DNA of 64,000 nt from Tropicibacter sp. Alg240-R139 (GCF_900537075.1 NZ_UNRA01000003.1:62001-126000), one strand, 5' to 3'. Shown: positions 16,431-25,352, counted from the stretch's first letter. The notes: generated from the sequence alone by a model not told the origin. Numbers and translations are program-made.

Positions 16431-16973
16431 CTAGCGGTCGACCTCGGTGCGCAGTTTGGCCATCAACGCCTGCAGCGTCTTGGTGTAGTGTTCGCTTGTC
16501 AGCTTACCGTTCTCATCGAATTCGTTTGAGCTGCCGGCCAAATGAACCTCAGGCCCCTGCAAGATACGGGGCTGGAACGGCACCATGAACCCGCGCAGAA
16601 CCATCTGCGCGCGCTCACCACCTGCCCGACCAGCCGCTGCCGACATGACAGCAACAGGTTTGTCCACCCAGGGATTTGAGCCCGTTCGACTGACCCAATC
16701 CAGCGCGTTCTTGAGCACGCCCGACGGGCCTTTGTTGTATTCCGGGGTCGAGATCACGATCGCATCGGCAGCTGCAATCTGATCGGCCAGAGTTTGGACG
16801 ACGGCCGGGATACCCTCGGCGTTCTCCACGTCACCATCATAAAGCGGCAGGTGCAGGTCCGCCTCGACATAGGTGCCGGCGTCGAACAGGCGCGCGGCCT
16901 CTCGCAGCAGCTTACGGTTGGTGGCATCTTTGCGCAGCGAGCCAGACAGGCCCAAAAGAACGGGTGCGGACAT
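16431..16973 (-). CDS. NADPH-dependent FMN reductase family protein
   Basis: 180 aa flavodoxin-like protein. GLSGSLRKDATNRKLL at residues 8-23 is the FMN phosphate loop, and TPEYNKGPSGVLKNALDW near residue 75 is the conserved flavin-contacting segment of the FMN_red family (ChrR/azoreductase/quinone reductase type). It probably reduces quinones, chromate or similar acceptors with NAD(P)H in the cytoplasm. It converges on trcR and shares the terminator region. The exact substrate cannot be assigned. Confidence 0.88.
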   Translation of the reverse strand: MSAPVLLGLSGSLRKDATNRKLLREAARLFDAGTYVEADLHLPLYDGDVENAEGIPAVVQTLADQIAAADAIVISTPEYNKGPSGVLKNALDWVSRTGSNPWVDKPVAVMSAAAGRAGGERAQMVLRGFMVPFQPRILQGPEVHLAGSSNEFDENGKLTSEHYTKTLQALMAKLRTEVDR

Positions 16974-17019
16974 CTTGAATAACTCCGTATTTGTAGCTGT
17001 TCCCTATGTAACGATATGC

Positions 17020-17552
17020 GACCAAGGACCAACCCCAACCCGCGCGCAGGAGATGTTCAAAAATCTGCAGGCAGAAAGGAAAATCCGCCCTGTCGGCTTT
17101 ATTAAGAGGCTGGTCACCAGACAATTTGCGGACCAAAGCGATCCAAGCACTGATCCCCCAAATCTCAAACAACCTTGCCTCAGTTGATGCATATCTCAAT
17201 GACCCTGCTGCCAAAACCGGACCGGAAATACAGCCGGTCGGCTCAACAGTGCCGCGTTTGCCAGACATCCATCGTTGGATATAGGACACATAAGTGCGCT
17301 ATGAAAACTGGTGGCCTGGGAATTGCCGTCGACTTGGTCCGGCCACTTTCGGTACGCTGTGGTGCCATGGCGACACAGAGATGGGTCGGCGTCTGCCGCG
17401 CTTGTCGTAATACTTCGAGAGGCAAATGCGGTTGGCTTATATTATGTGGTGATAACCACCAGCCCCAACGATGCCGCATCCGTTCGAATTATCGAAAAAG
17501 TGAGCGGCACTTGGTGAAACCCTATACCGCCGACATACCTTTTGGTGGGTAG
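17020..17552 (+). pseudogene. Decayed GNAT N-acetyltransferase gene
   Basis: Three reading frames together spell one acetyltransferase. Frame one gives LLRGWSPDNLR (from about 17102) through DPAAKTGPEIQP and STVPRLPDIHRWI, ending in a stop at about 17282. Another frame then gives SGHFRYAVVPWRHRDGSAS, the acetyl-CoA loop region, and YVVITTSPNDAASVRIIEK, the usual GNAT C-terminal strand and helix, with a stop at 17515-17517. The last residues continue in the first frame. The order and spacing match a GNAT family common in Proteobacteria. At least two frameshifts and an internal TGA disable it. The exact 5' end is uncertain. Confidence 0.7.
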
Positions 17553-17822
17553 GGATTTTGGAAGTCAAAACTTCGCTGACATAGCTTGCAACGATCAGAA
17601 AGCAGGCATACGCCACCGACGAACCCAAAAACCAAACCATGATCTGGCTAATTCAGAAACCTTCCTGAAAAACGAGTTGTAACATTCTCGAAGAAATATT
17701 CGAGTGAAGGTTGTTTGGAGAGATCGTTCGGTGCTTTCGAACGCACAGAAGCCTGAAATTCCATCCCGCCATCAGCGGCGGGACAGAGACGTTTTATCAC
17801 TATTAACAAGCGCTAAACACGA

Positions 17823-18485
17823 TCAAGCGTTGGTGGGGATAACCACAATCTCGACCCGGCGGTTCTGGGCTTTGCCTGTGTCGTTCAGGTTCGATGCAAT
17901 GGGGTCATCTTCGCCCCGGCCAATGGTCGAGATACGGTTGTAGGGCACGCCACCGGCCTGGACAACATCGGCCACCGCGTTGGCGCGGCGTACGGACAGA
18001 CCTTGGTTGTATTCTGCTTCGCCATCGCTGTCAGTGTGACCGATGATCTGGACGCTGCTTTCAGGGTACTTCAGCAGGTTCTGCGCGACCTTGTCCAAGT
18101 CGGATTGCAGGGCGGGTCGCACCGACGAGCTGTCGGTGTCAAAGGTGATGTCGTTGGGCACCGACACGATCAGACGGTCGCCGGTGTTGGTGATGGTGAT
18201 GCCGTCATTGGCAAGCTCTTGGCGCAGGTCAGCGGCCTGCTTGTCCAGATAGGACCCAACCGCGCCGCCCGCCAAGGCCCCGGCGGCAGCACCAACAATC
18301 GCCGATTTGGCGGATGATCCAGTAATGGCACCAATACCTGCGCCCAGAATACCACCGGCAATCGCGCCGGTTTTGGTGTTCTGCTTGGGATCGGTTTGCG
18401 AACCCAACTGGGCCGGATCAGTACAAGCGCTCAAGGTAAGAGCCGTGCCCACCAGCACGGCCAACGAGGTTTTCGAGATCGACAT
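17823..18485 (-). CDS. OmpA-family lipoprotein with glycine-zipper region
   Basis: 220 aa. Lipobox LSAC places the lipidated Cys at 21. Residues 40-80 are a glycine-zipper stretch (GAIAGGILGAGIGAITG) typical of the YMGG/Gly-zipper linkers. Residues about 105-215 form an OmpA C-terminal peptidoglycan-binding domain with GHTDSDGEAEYNQGLSVRRA and NRRVEIVV. It likely anchors the outer membrane to the cell wall. AAGGTGA lies before the ATG. Similar to the YiaD lipoprotein family. Confidence 0.9.
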   Translation of the reverse strand: MSISKTSLAVLVGTALTLSACTDPAQLGSQTDPKQNTKTGAIAGGILGAGIGAITGSSAKSAIVGAAAGALAGGAVGSYLDKQAADLRQELANDGITITNTGDRLIVSVPNDITFDTDSSSVRPALQSDLDKVAQNLLKYPESSVQIIGHTDSDGEAEYNQGLSVRRANAVADVVQAGGVPYNRISTIGRGEDDPIASNLNDTGKAQNRRVEIVVIPTNA

Positions 18486-18575
18486 AAGGTCACCTTCTGC
18501 TCAACGGCCCTTGTTCGCAGGGCTTTTCATTACCACCACTATATCATGCTTTGGTCGCGTCCGCTCAACCGACAA

Positions 18576-19307
18576 TCAGGTGAATTCGGCGGTTCCTTGC
18601 GCATCCGAGCCCGAATTGAAGGTTCTGTCCCGGTCTTCCCATCGGTTTTGCTGGTGCCAGACCTCGCGCAAAGCTGCACCTTGCCCCGCAAACCGCTGCT
18701 CGAGCCAGTCACAATCCCAGATGCGATCGGTGCGGAAGTGTCGAAACCCGCCACGCATTTCGCACCAGGCAGCCAGCATCGTGCACTCGAGGTGATAGAT
18801 CAAAGCCACCGGGCGCACGACGCGCTGTGTTTCCCGGCCAGTCTCGTCCCGATAAGTCAGTCGCAGCTTTTGCTCCTGCCGGATGGCCGAGCGCAGGCTC
18901 GACTTGGACACACAGCCCCGCTCGACATCATCCAGCGGGGCCCCCCATGGGGCCACCTGCAACCATTCTGCCGGATCGTGCAAATCCTCGATCTTCTGAC
19001 AGATCCTCTTGGCTGCCTGCTGCAAGGCACTGTCGCCAGTGCGCTCCAGCATCGACAAGCCGACGCGCAGAGCCTCAAGTTCTTCTAGGTCGAAATTCAG
19101 CGGCGGCAGATCGTAGCCGCGCCGCATCAGATAGCCTAGCCCCGCCTCGCCCTCGATCGGGGTTCGCATCGCCTGCAATGCAGCGATGTCGCGATAGATG
19201 GTGCGGGCCGAAACCTCGAGTTGTTCGGCCAGCGCATCAGCCGTCACTGGTCCGGGAGCAGCGCGCAGAATCTGGATGATTTCGAACAGGCGGTTGGATC
19301 GGTGCAT
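18576..19307 (-). CDS. WYL-domain transcriptional regulator (YafY type)
   Basis: 243 aa. N-terminal HTH_11 helix-turn-helix (TADALAEQLEVSARTIYRDI, residues 19-38) followed by a WYL-like sensor domain from about residue 135 (LRLTYRDETGRETQRVVRPV). Such regulators commonly control a divergent gene. Here a clear inverted repeat with an extra half-site lies in the 105 bases between it and the small open frame at 19413. The target and ligand are unknown. Confidence 0.85.
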   Translation of the reverse strand: MHRSNRLFEIIQILRAAPGPVTADALAEQLEVSARTIYRDIAALQAMRTPIEGEAGLGYLMRRGYDLPPLNFDLEELEALRVGLSMLERTGDSALQQAAKRICQKIEDLHDPAEWLQVAPWGAPLDDVERGCVSKSSLRSAIRQEQKLRLTYRDETGRETQRVVRPVALIYHLECTMLAAWCEMRGGFRHFRTDRIWDCDWLEQRFAGQGAALREVWHQQNRWEDRDRTFNSGSDAQGTAEFT

Positions 19308-19325
19308 GTGAGTCTCCGGACTAGT

Positions 19326-19366
19326 CCTGACACCTTAGCACAGCCCCCTGACAACAGAGTGTCAGG
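19326..19366. promoter_or_regulatory. Operator-like repeats upstream of the WYL regulator
   Basis: CCTGACA at 19347-19353 and TGTCAGG at 19360-19366 form a perfect 7-bp inverted repeat with a six-base spacer. A further CCTGACA at 19326-19332 is 21 bases away, two helical turns. The group overlaps the expected promoter of the divergent regulator gene. Confidence 0.65.
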
Positions 19367-19412
19367 AGGGTTCTGATTTGGTCAGATGCACAAGTTGAAT
19401 TGGAGAGTGCAG

Positions 19413-19610
19413 ATGTATTCCTACGACCATACGACACTGATGGAGCTGGGGCTGGGCCGTTGGCACAGACGCCGCGCGCCGAAATCCTGGGAAATCGAAC
19501 GCGCCGCTGTCGCCGAGCGTGAAGTGACCAATCCGGTCCAGACCTGTGAGCCCAAATCCCGGATCAGGCTTCGGCTCTGGCGGCCTCATAGGCCAGCATC
19601 GCGCGTTTGA
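19413..19610 (+). CDS. Possible small basic protein divergent from the WYL regulator
   Basis: 65 aa starting MYSYDHTTLMELGLGRWHRR, with GGAGAG eight bases before the ATG and a repeat-rich regulatory region upstream. The product is very basic and has no recognised family. Its 3' end overlaps the convergent methyltransferase fusion gene by 47 bases. It may be a true small target of the WYL regulator or the intact 5' end of a truncated gene. Evidence is the ribosome site and position only. Confidence 0.35.
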   Translation: MYSYDHTTLMELGLGRWHRRRAPKSWEIERAAVAEREVTNPVQTCEPKSRIRLRLWRPHRPASRV

Positions 19611-20415
19611 CAGGCAAGCCCCAGTGATACCCACCCAAGCCCCCAGATTTGCGCAAAGCACGGTGGCAGGGGATGATCCAACTGATCGGATTGCGGCCCA
19701 CAGCGGTGCCCACAGCGCGCACTGCGCGCGGGTTGCCGATGGCTTCGGCGATTTCGGAATAGGTGGTGACCTGACCGGATGGGATGCGCAGCAGCGCCTC
19801 CCATACCTTGATCTGTAAGGGCGCGCCGATCAGGTAAAGCGGCGTTGGCTCCAGGCGGTCGCTGGCGGCGTTGAACATGTTCAGAACCCAAGGACGCAGG
19901 CGCATCGGGTCCTCGATAAACTCGGCCTTGGGCCACCGTGACAGCAGATCCTCCATTGCCGCCTCGGCTGTGGTTTCAGCGGCAAAGCCAAGCCCGCAAA
20001 TCCCCTTGTCCGTGCCCATGACCAGAGCTGGACCAAAGGGGCTTTCGAACCAACCCCAATAGATCGTCAGACCCTGCCCGTGACGGGCATATTCGCCTGG
20101 GCTCATCGCTTCCCATCGAACAAACAGATCGTGCAGGCGACCAGTGCCGGACAGACCGACGCTGTGCGCGGCCTCGAGCGTTGTGAAATGCTCTTGCAAC
20201 AGCGCCTTGGCGTGGCCCAGTGTCAGGTATTGTTGGTATTTCTTGGGCGACACACCGACCCATCGAGAAAACAGCCGCTGAAAATGTGCTGGGCTCATGT
20301 TCATCTGGCGCGCCAAATCTTCGAGCGACAGGTTCCCTTCGCCCTGGTCGATCAGTTCGATGGCTCGACGCATGACGCCGTAGTGATAACCCTCTTCCCC
20401 GGTGCGCATGTTCAT
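19564..20415 (-). CDS. AraC-type HTH fused to O6-methylguanine-DNA methyltransferase (Ada-like)
   Basis: 283 aa. Residues 12-110 are an AraC/HTH_18 domain (MNMSPAHFQRLFSRWVGVSP); residues 195-280 are the methyltransferase with the acceptor Cys250 in IIPCHRAL. The N-terminal zinc-binding Ada domain that repairs methylphosphotriesters is absent, so this resembles the shorter Ada fusions, which repair O6-alkylguanine and may still regulate. The frame allows a GTG at 20418; the ATG at 20415 fits AAGG spacing better. The gene's 3' end overlaps a small convergent frame. Confidence 0.88.
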   Translation of the reverse strand: MNMRTGEEGYHYGVMRRAIELIDQGEGNLSLEDLARQMNMSPAHFQRLFSRWVGVSPKKYQQYLTLGHAKALLQEHFTTLEAAHSVGLSGTGRLHDLFVRWEAMSPGEYARHGQGLTIYWGWFESPFGPALVMGTDKGICGLGFAAETTAEAAMEDLLSRWPKAEFIEDPMRLRPWVLNMFNAASDRLEPTPLYLIGAPLQIKVWEALLRIPSGQVTTYSEIAEAIGNPRAVRAVGTAVGRNPISWIIPCHRALRKSGGLGGYHWGLPVKRAMLAYEAARAEA

Positions 20416-20550
20416 CACGATACCCTTTCTTCCACTGACCTCACATTAGCGAATTACCTCGCAAAGACGCGACCCGGAACTTGCGCAACCATCTGAATTT
20501 GGGCCTCGTAGCGGGATATGCTAGAGTTTTCCTTTTGTGGATTATTCGCT

Positions 20551-21345
20551 ATGCCCGATTCATTTCGCCTGACTGAGGCAGCCGCCCGCAAGTACCAAGC
20601 GCATTCCGTTCCAGCGATGTTCGGACCTTTGGCAGAGAGAACGGTGGAGCTGCTTCGTTTGCAATCAGATGCTCACGTTCTTGACGTGGCCTGTGGTACA
20701 GGTGCCTTGACCCGGGCCATCGCCAAGAGCCTTCCCGGTCGGGGGCGAATATTGGGAACGGATCTTAATCAGACCATGATTGATGTGGCCCGTGAATTGA
20801 CACCAGACACAACCCACACGCTGGAGTGGCTGGCGGCAGACGTAACTGAACTACCACTTAAAGACGGTACTTTCGATCTGGCTTGTATCCAGCAAGGGCT
20901 GCAGTTCTTTCCTGACAAACCCGCTGCATTGCGGGAGATCCAGCGGGTTCTGAAATCAGACGGCCGCCTGTGTCTGACGTGCTGGAAAGAGATCTCACCA
21001 TTCAACGATTCCCTGGCCACGGCCCTGGAACACCACATCAGCACGCAAGCCGCTAAAAAGGCGCGCGCACCCTTTTCCTATCGAGACGGCGAGGCAATCC
21101 GCTTACTGCTTGAGGAAACCGGATTTACTGTCAAGCGGCACGAAACGATTGACCTTCAACGCGAGTTCGATGAACTCGGTGAACAGATTCTAGCCCTCCC
21201 CATAGAAAAAGATCTTCGTGAAGCTGGAGCAGAGAAAACCCAACTTGTGATCGACACAACCGCCAAGCTTTTAGCGCCTTATGAAAGGGATGGCGTGTTC
21301 ATTGTGCCGCAGAAAGCACACTTCTTTGATGCCCATTGTGGTTGA
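20551..21345 (+). CDS. Class I SAM-dependent methyltransferase
   Basis: 264 aa with Methyltransf_11 features: motif I VLDVACGTGALTRAIA near residue 45, the acidic ILGTDLNQTMI that follows, and motif IV LACIQQGLQFFPDKPAALRE. Most like UbiE/COQ5-type small-molecule methyltransferases; substrate unknown. An in-frame ATG at 20518 would add eleven residues without better support. It precedes nth by about 40 bases in the same direction, perhaps on one transcript. Confidence 0.85.
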   Translation: MPDSFRLTEAAARKYQAHSVPAMFGPLAERTVELLRLQSDAHVLDVACGTGALTRAIAKSLPGRGRILGTDLNQTMIDVARELTPDTTHTLEWLAADVTELPLKDGTFDLACIQQGLQFFPDKPAALREIQRVLKSDGRLCLTCWKEISPFNDSLATALEHHISTQAAKKARAPFSYRDGEAIRLLLEETGFTVKRHETIDLQREFDELGEQILALPIEKDLREAGAEKTQLVIDTTAKLLAPYERDGVFIVPQKAHFFDAHCG

Positions 21346-21386
21346 GTGACTTTACCCAAGCCCTTCCCCACGGCATTAAGACCACC

Positions 21387-22031
21387 ATGGCAAAGCAACT
21401 TGATTATCATACGATCCGGGAGATCTTCTCTCGGTTCCAGGCAGCAGAGCCAGTGCCCAAAGGGGAACTGGAACATGTGAACGTCTACACCCTTGTGGTC
21501 GCGGTAGCGCTTTCGGCGCAAGCAACCGACGCTGGAGTGAACAAGGCAACGCGGGAGCTGTTCAAAATCGCGGACACGCCGCAGAAGATGCTTGATCTGG
21601 GTGAAGAGGGGCTGACCGACCACATCAAGACCATTGGCCTGTTCCGCCAGAAGGCCAAGAACGTCATCAAGCTGAGCCGCATTCTGGTCGAGGACTATGG
21701 CGGTGAAGTTCCTAATTCCCGCGCCGCCCTGCAATCATTACCAGGTGTGGGTCGCAAGACGGCCAATGTGGTTCTGAACATGTGGTGGCACCAGCCTGCG
21801 CAGGCGGTGGACACTCATATCTTTCGCGTCGGCAACCGATCTGGTATCGCGCCCGGCAAAGACGTCGACGCCGTGGAACGCGCCGTCGAAGATAACATTC
21901 CTGCCGACTTTCAGCTTCATGCCCATCACTGGCTGATCCTGCATGGCCGGTATCATTGCAAAGCGCGCAAGCCGATGTGTGGCACCTGCCTGATCCGTGA
22001 CTTGTGCATGTTCGAGGACAAGAACCTATGA
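21387..22031 (+). CDS. nth: Endonuclease III
   Basis: 214 aa DNA glycosylase/AP lyase of base excision repair acting on oxidised pyrimidines. Helix-hairpin-helix LPGVGRKTANVVL holds the catalytic Lys124; the catalytic Asp142 lies in VDTHIFRVGNR; the [4Fe-4S] cluster cysteines are Cys191, 198, 201 and 207 with the standard C-X6-C-X2-C-X5-C spacing. Length is normal. The stop overlaps the adenosine kinase ATG by four bases (ATGA). Confidence 0.95.
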   Translation: MAKQLDYHTIREIFSRFQAAEPVPKGELEHVNVYTLVVAVALSAQATDAGVNKATRELFKIADTPQKMLDLGEEGLTDHIKTIGLFRQKAKNVIKLSRILVEDYGGEVPNSRAALQSLPGVGRKTANVVLNMWWHQPAQAVDTHIFRVGNRSGIAPGKDVDAVERAVEDNIPADFQLHAHHWLILHGRYHCKARKPMCGTCLIRDLCMFEDKNL

Positions 22032-23017
22032 AGACCTACCAACTCGTCGGGATCGGCAATGCCGTCGTGGACGTGATCAGCCAATCCGATGACAGCTTTC
22101 TCGAGCTTATGGGGATCGAAAAGGGCATCATGCAGCTGATCGAACGCGAGCGGGGCGAGGTGCTCTATGCGGCGATGGAAAGCCGGGTGCAGACGCCGGG
22201 TGGTTCGGTCGCCAACACTATCGCGGGTGCCGGTGCGCTTGGGCTGGACGCCGCGTTCATTGGCCGGGTGCACGACGACGCTTTGGGTCGGTTTTACGCG
22301 AATGCGATGAACGAGGATGGCGTGGATTTCGTCAACCCGCCGATCGCCGGGGGTGAACTGCCGACGTCTCGTTCGATGATCTTTGTGTCACCCGATGGCG
22401 AGCGGTCAATGAACACCTATCTAGGCATCTCGTCCGAGCTGAGCTCGGATGACGTGTCCAAAGACGTAGCTGGCAAATCGCAGATCATGTTCCTGGAGGG
22501 GTATCTGTTCGACAAAGACAAAGGTAAAACCGCATTTCTGGAAGCCGCGCGGGATTGCCACGAGGGCGGCGGCAAGACCGGCATCGCCATTTCCGACCCA
22601 TTCTGCGTCGAACGGCACCGCGCCGATTTCCTTTCACTGATCGAAAACGAGCTGGATTTCGTGATCGGCAACGAGGACGAGATCAAGTCGCTGTTCGAAA
22701 CCGACGATCTGGAGGCTGCGCTGGCCAAGACCGCCGAAATCTGTCCCCTGGTGGTCTGCACCCGCTCGGGTGATGGCGTATCGGTGCTGAGCGAGGGTCA
22801 GCGGATCGACGTACCGGTCGAAAAGATCGTACCGGTTGACGCCACGGGCGCGGGCGATCAGTTCGCCGCCGGTTTCCTGTATGGCATGGCCACGGGCCGC
22901 GATCTGGAAACCTGCGCCAAGATCGGCTGCGTCTGCGCGCGTGAAGTGATCAGCCACATCGGCCCCCGCCCCGAAGCCAACATGCTCGACCTGCTGCGCG
23001 AAGCAGGTCTGCTGTAA
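22028..23017 (+). CDS. Adenosine kinase-like PfkB-family kinase
   Basis: 329 aa carbohydrate/nucleoside kinase. The N-terminal GIGNAVVDVISQ and GGSVANTIAGAGALG segments and the C-terminal VDATGAGDQFAAGFLYG, with the catalytic Asp and anion hole, are PfkB family signatures. The alphaproteobacterial members with this N-terminus are usually annotated as adenosine kinase, converting adenosine and ATP to AMP and ADP. Translation is coupled to nth through a four-base overlap. A ribokinase-like sugar kinase is the alternative. Confidence 0.85.
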   Translation: MKTYQLVGIGNAVVDVISQSDDSFLELMGIEKGIMQLIERERGEVLYAAMESRVQTPGGSVANTIAGAGALGLDAAFIGRVHDDALGRFYANAMNEDGVDFVNPPIAGGELPTSRSMIFVSPDGERSMNTYLGISSELSSDDVSKDVAGKSQIMFLEGYLFDKDKGKTAFLEAARDCHEGGGKTGIAISDPFCVERHRADFLSLIENELDFVIGNEDEIKSLFETDDLEAALAKTAEICPLVVCTRSGDGVSVLSEGQRIDVPVEKIVPVDATGAGDQFAAGFLYGMATGRDLETCAKIGCVCAREVISHIGPRPEANMLDLLREAGLL

Positions 23018-23027
23018 ACTCGGGGAT

Positions 23028-23112
23028 GCTCCCGCCCATCGTCGATGCCCCTAACGGGGCATCTTCTCTGGTTGGGCCGGGCGCTGCGCGGGGCTGACGC
23101 CCCCCGCAGCGC
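23028..23112 (+). repeat. Dispersed two-hairpin intergenic element, copy 1
   Basis: Begins GCTCCCGCCC, then a stem GATGCCCC/GGGGCATC around TAAC, then GTTGGGCCGGGCGCTGCGC and a second stem of 14 bp with one mismatch (23081-23094 with 23099-23112) around TGAC. Two related copies occur at 26433-26486 and 46771-46853. This copy fills the gap between the converging adenosine kinase and DUF547 genes and could end both transcripts. Confidence 0.75.
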
Positions 23113-23121
23113 GGTTGCGTT

Positions 23122-23970
23122 CTATTTCTGACGTAGTGATCGATCGTTGAGGGCCCAATCGTAGTCATATCGCGAAATGCGGCTGACTGCGTCCAAGCGC
23201 GCCTTGAGTTCAGGGTCGGCAACAGAGCGCAGATAATCCAAGACTCCGGCTGGAGTATCTGCAAAATCCTCGCGGAACCAAGCATATGTCTTTGACACTA
23301 TCAGTCGGCCCTGCCCGTCGAAGCGCACACCCCGCCGGTCGTGGACATAGGCGTGTTCGGCCTCTGCCAAGTCAACATCTAGGGTTGCCGCCTGCCAAGC
23401 GCGAGGCATCAAATTCGGGCACCCCACCGCAGCGCAATTCAGCGCATAATGAATACGAGGCTCAGCATAGTCTGGCCGGATGATCCTGTGTTCGATGTCG
23501 TTGAGGGACAGGCTTTGTCCAGCCACCTGGGCAACCGGGCGATCCCAAGGGCCGATCGACAACAGCCCGTCGTTTATGTCCCGGATCGACGCCACTGGAT
23601 AGGCATCCAGCACCTGATCTACAGTCAATGCATTGTAGAGATTGATCCAAAAAGCCAGCTGTTGCTCTCGGGTTAAGCGGTGCGGTCGGACCTGCTGCAA
23701 CGTAGCCAGATAGCGATCAAGCGTTTCTCGATCTGATTTGCTTACAGTCGCATAATCCACCCTGTTCACATCGTCTGCATCCCTACGCACAAAGCGGGAT
23801 AGGAAAGTTGACCAGGGTCGATGATCCACTGCCTGTCCGGGAGGTTGTGCGAATTGAGTCGGGAATACGTCGGCCCGCGGATCCGCCTTTGGCACTGCGG
23901 CTCTTTCGATGGCTGTACAGGCCGAAAGGAGCGCGACCACCGTTAGCACAGCCAGGGTTCGCAACCTCAT
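23122..23970 (-). CDS. DUF547 lipoprotein
   Basis: 282 aa. Lipobox LLSAC puts the lipidated Cys at 18, so it is anchored in the envelope. Residues about 80-230 match DUF547: REQQLAFWINLYNALTVDQV, then the segment IHYALNCAAVGCPNL with a Cys pair. DUF547 has been compared with papain-like or transglutaminase-like folds, but the function is not established. Its ATG overlaps the radical SAM stop by four bases, so the two proteins are made together. Confidence 0.85.
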   Translation of the reverse strand: MRLRTLAVLTVVALLSACTAIERAAVPKADPRADVFPTQFAQPPGQAVDHRPWSTFLSRFVRRDADDVNRVDYATVSKSDRETLDRYLATLQQVRPHRLTREQQLAFWINLYNALTVDQVLDAYPVASIRDINDGLLSIGPWDRPVAQVAGQSLSLNDIEHRIIRPDYAEPRIHYALNCAAVGCPNLMPRAWQAATLDVDLAEAEHAYVHDRRGVRFDGQGRLIVSKTYAWFREDFADTPAGVLDYLRSVADPELKARLDAVSRISRYDYDWALNDRSLRQK

Positions 23971-25352
23971 AAATCCTCCTTTGATTGGCCGGCCACGCGG
24001 GCCTGTTCCCGCAACCGACCCTTGAGGCGCTTAAACGCCAATGCACTGGGATGGGCCACAACGTTGGGCAGATCATCGGTGTCGGACAGGCCCGACACGG
24101 CGCCATTCCACCAGCGCGGGCCCTGGGTCGTTTCAATCTGGTCCACAGCTGCCAAATGCGCATCCCTGTGCGCATTGTGAACACACATTGACAGCGGACC
24201 ATTGGGCGTTGCGACCATGAAAACACAAGATGCACAGCGGCCCGCATCCAGATCATCAGACGCCATGAAGTTGTGCAAAAATACGGTTTGTCGGGTTGGT
24301 CTCGCCCATCTGTCAAAGAAAGCGACGCGCAGATAAACATGCAAAAACCCAAGCGCCGCGCGAGTTGCCAAGATTGGATGCCTAATAGTCAATCGCCGCA
24401 AGCTGTCTTGGATATCCAAATGCCCGTCGGACGACCGATCCACGCCCGCCAACGCCGCAATCATAATACGAACCAGCTTCCGCTTCGCCAACAAGGACAT
24501 CGCGTATCCCGGCCTCCGCAGTACGCTGGCATACCTGTTGCACTGAGAATGCCCCACCTGAACAACATCAAAATCAAGCGTGCTACCATACCCCACCTCA
24601 ATTGCACGCATCACGCTGTCCTGTGTGATCACATCAGGACGCGCCCGCAAGACACCCCGCCCAGTGTCAGCCTGCATCTGAAACGAGACGAAGGCGACCT
24701 GATCCTGATCGCGAAAGAACCGCGCCAAGTCAGAAAGTTCGGCGAAATTCCCGCCAAAAACGGTGGTGTTGAATAGGATACGCACCCCCAGACCCTGGGC
24801 GCGAGCAATATAATTCAACCGGACCGCGTTCAATCCGGCCTCATCCGAAAACCCCTTTCGTTCTTGGGTCATGTCTACGTGAAAGGCAACGTCGTTTAAT
24901 CCGGCCTGCGCCAACCGTCGCAGTATATCGCGCGTCGCACGGATGCCGTTGGTCATGAGGCAGGAGCGCAGACCCAGGCGGCGGATTTCACGACACAGCG
25001 CCTCTAAATCATCGGTGCTGCGCAAGGTCGGGTCTCCACCGGTCAATTGAACCGAAGTACCAGGTCCATAGTGACTGTGGATCATGGCAAGCCGCGCAAA
25101 AAGAACTGGCAAAGGCGGATCATTAGTCGCTTCAGCCTGATCCGAGAGATAACACAAGGTGCAATCCAGATTGCACCTTTGAGTCACTTCCAGTGCGACG
25201 CATGCCACGGGGTAAAATTGCCCTGCCGTCTGGGTTGGACCAAACTCGCCACAAGCGCGCAGGCCGCTCTGCAAGGGTGCTCGCTGATCGGTTCCCGAAA
25301 ACTTTCGTCCAGCCGGAGTAGGCAGCGGTAGGGGGTGAGTGGTTTCTTTCAT
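23967..25352 (-). CDS. Radical SAM protein with extra C-terminal cysteine cluster
   Basis: 461 aa. Core CX3CX2C at Cys60, Cys64, Cys67 (RCNLDCTLCYL), the SAM-binding GGDP at 105-108, and further radical SAM strand segments to about residue 230. The C-terminal third has Cys271 (GHSQCN) and Cys373, Cys376, Cys390 in a pattern that ends ATPNGPLSMCVHN. This arrangement resembles the tetraether lipid synthase (Tes)-like radical SAM group, which uses additional iron-sulfur clusters. I infer that similarity from memory; the substrate is unknown. Co-translated with a DUF547 lipoprotein, which hints at an envelope or lipid-related job. Confidence 0.82.
   Translation of the reverse strand: MKETTHPLPLPTPAGRKFSGTDQRAPLQSGLRACGEFGPTQTAGQFYPVACVALEVTQRCNLDCTLCYLSDQAEATNDPPLPVLFARLAMIHSHYGPGTSVQLTGGDPTLRSTDDLEALCREIRRLGLRSCLMTNGIRATRDILRRLAQAGLNDVAFHVDMTQERKGFSDEAGLNAVRLNYIARAQGLGVRILFNTTVFGGNFAELSDLARFFRDQDQVAFVSFQMQADTGRGVLRARPDVITQDSVMRAIEVGYGSTLDFDVVQVGHSQCNRYASVLRRPGYAMSLLAKRKLVRIMIAALAGVDRSSDGHLDIQDSLRRLTIRHPILATRAALGFLHVYLRVAFFDRWARPTRQTVFLHNFMASDDLDAGRCASCVFMVATPNGPLSMCVHNAHRDAHLAAVDQIETTQGPRWWNGAVSGLSDTDDLPNVVAHPSALAFKRLKGRLREQARVAGQSKEDL

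Noticed and set aside
17437-17640. Short minus-strand frame beginning with a hydrophobic stretch
   Set aside because: No ribosome site, overlaps the GNAT pseudogene antisense, and no family resemblance.
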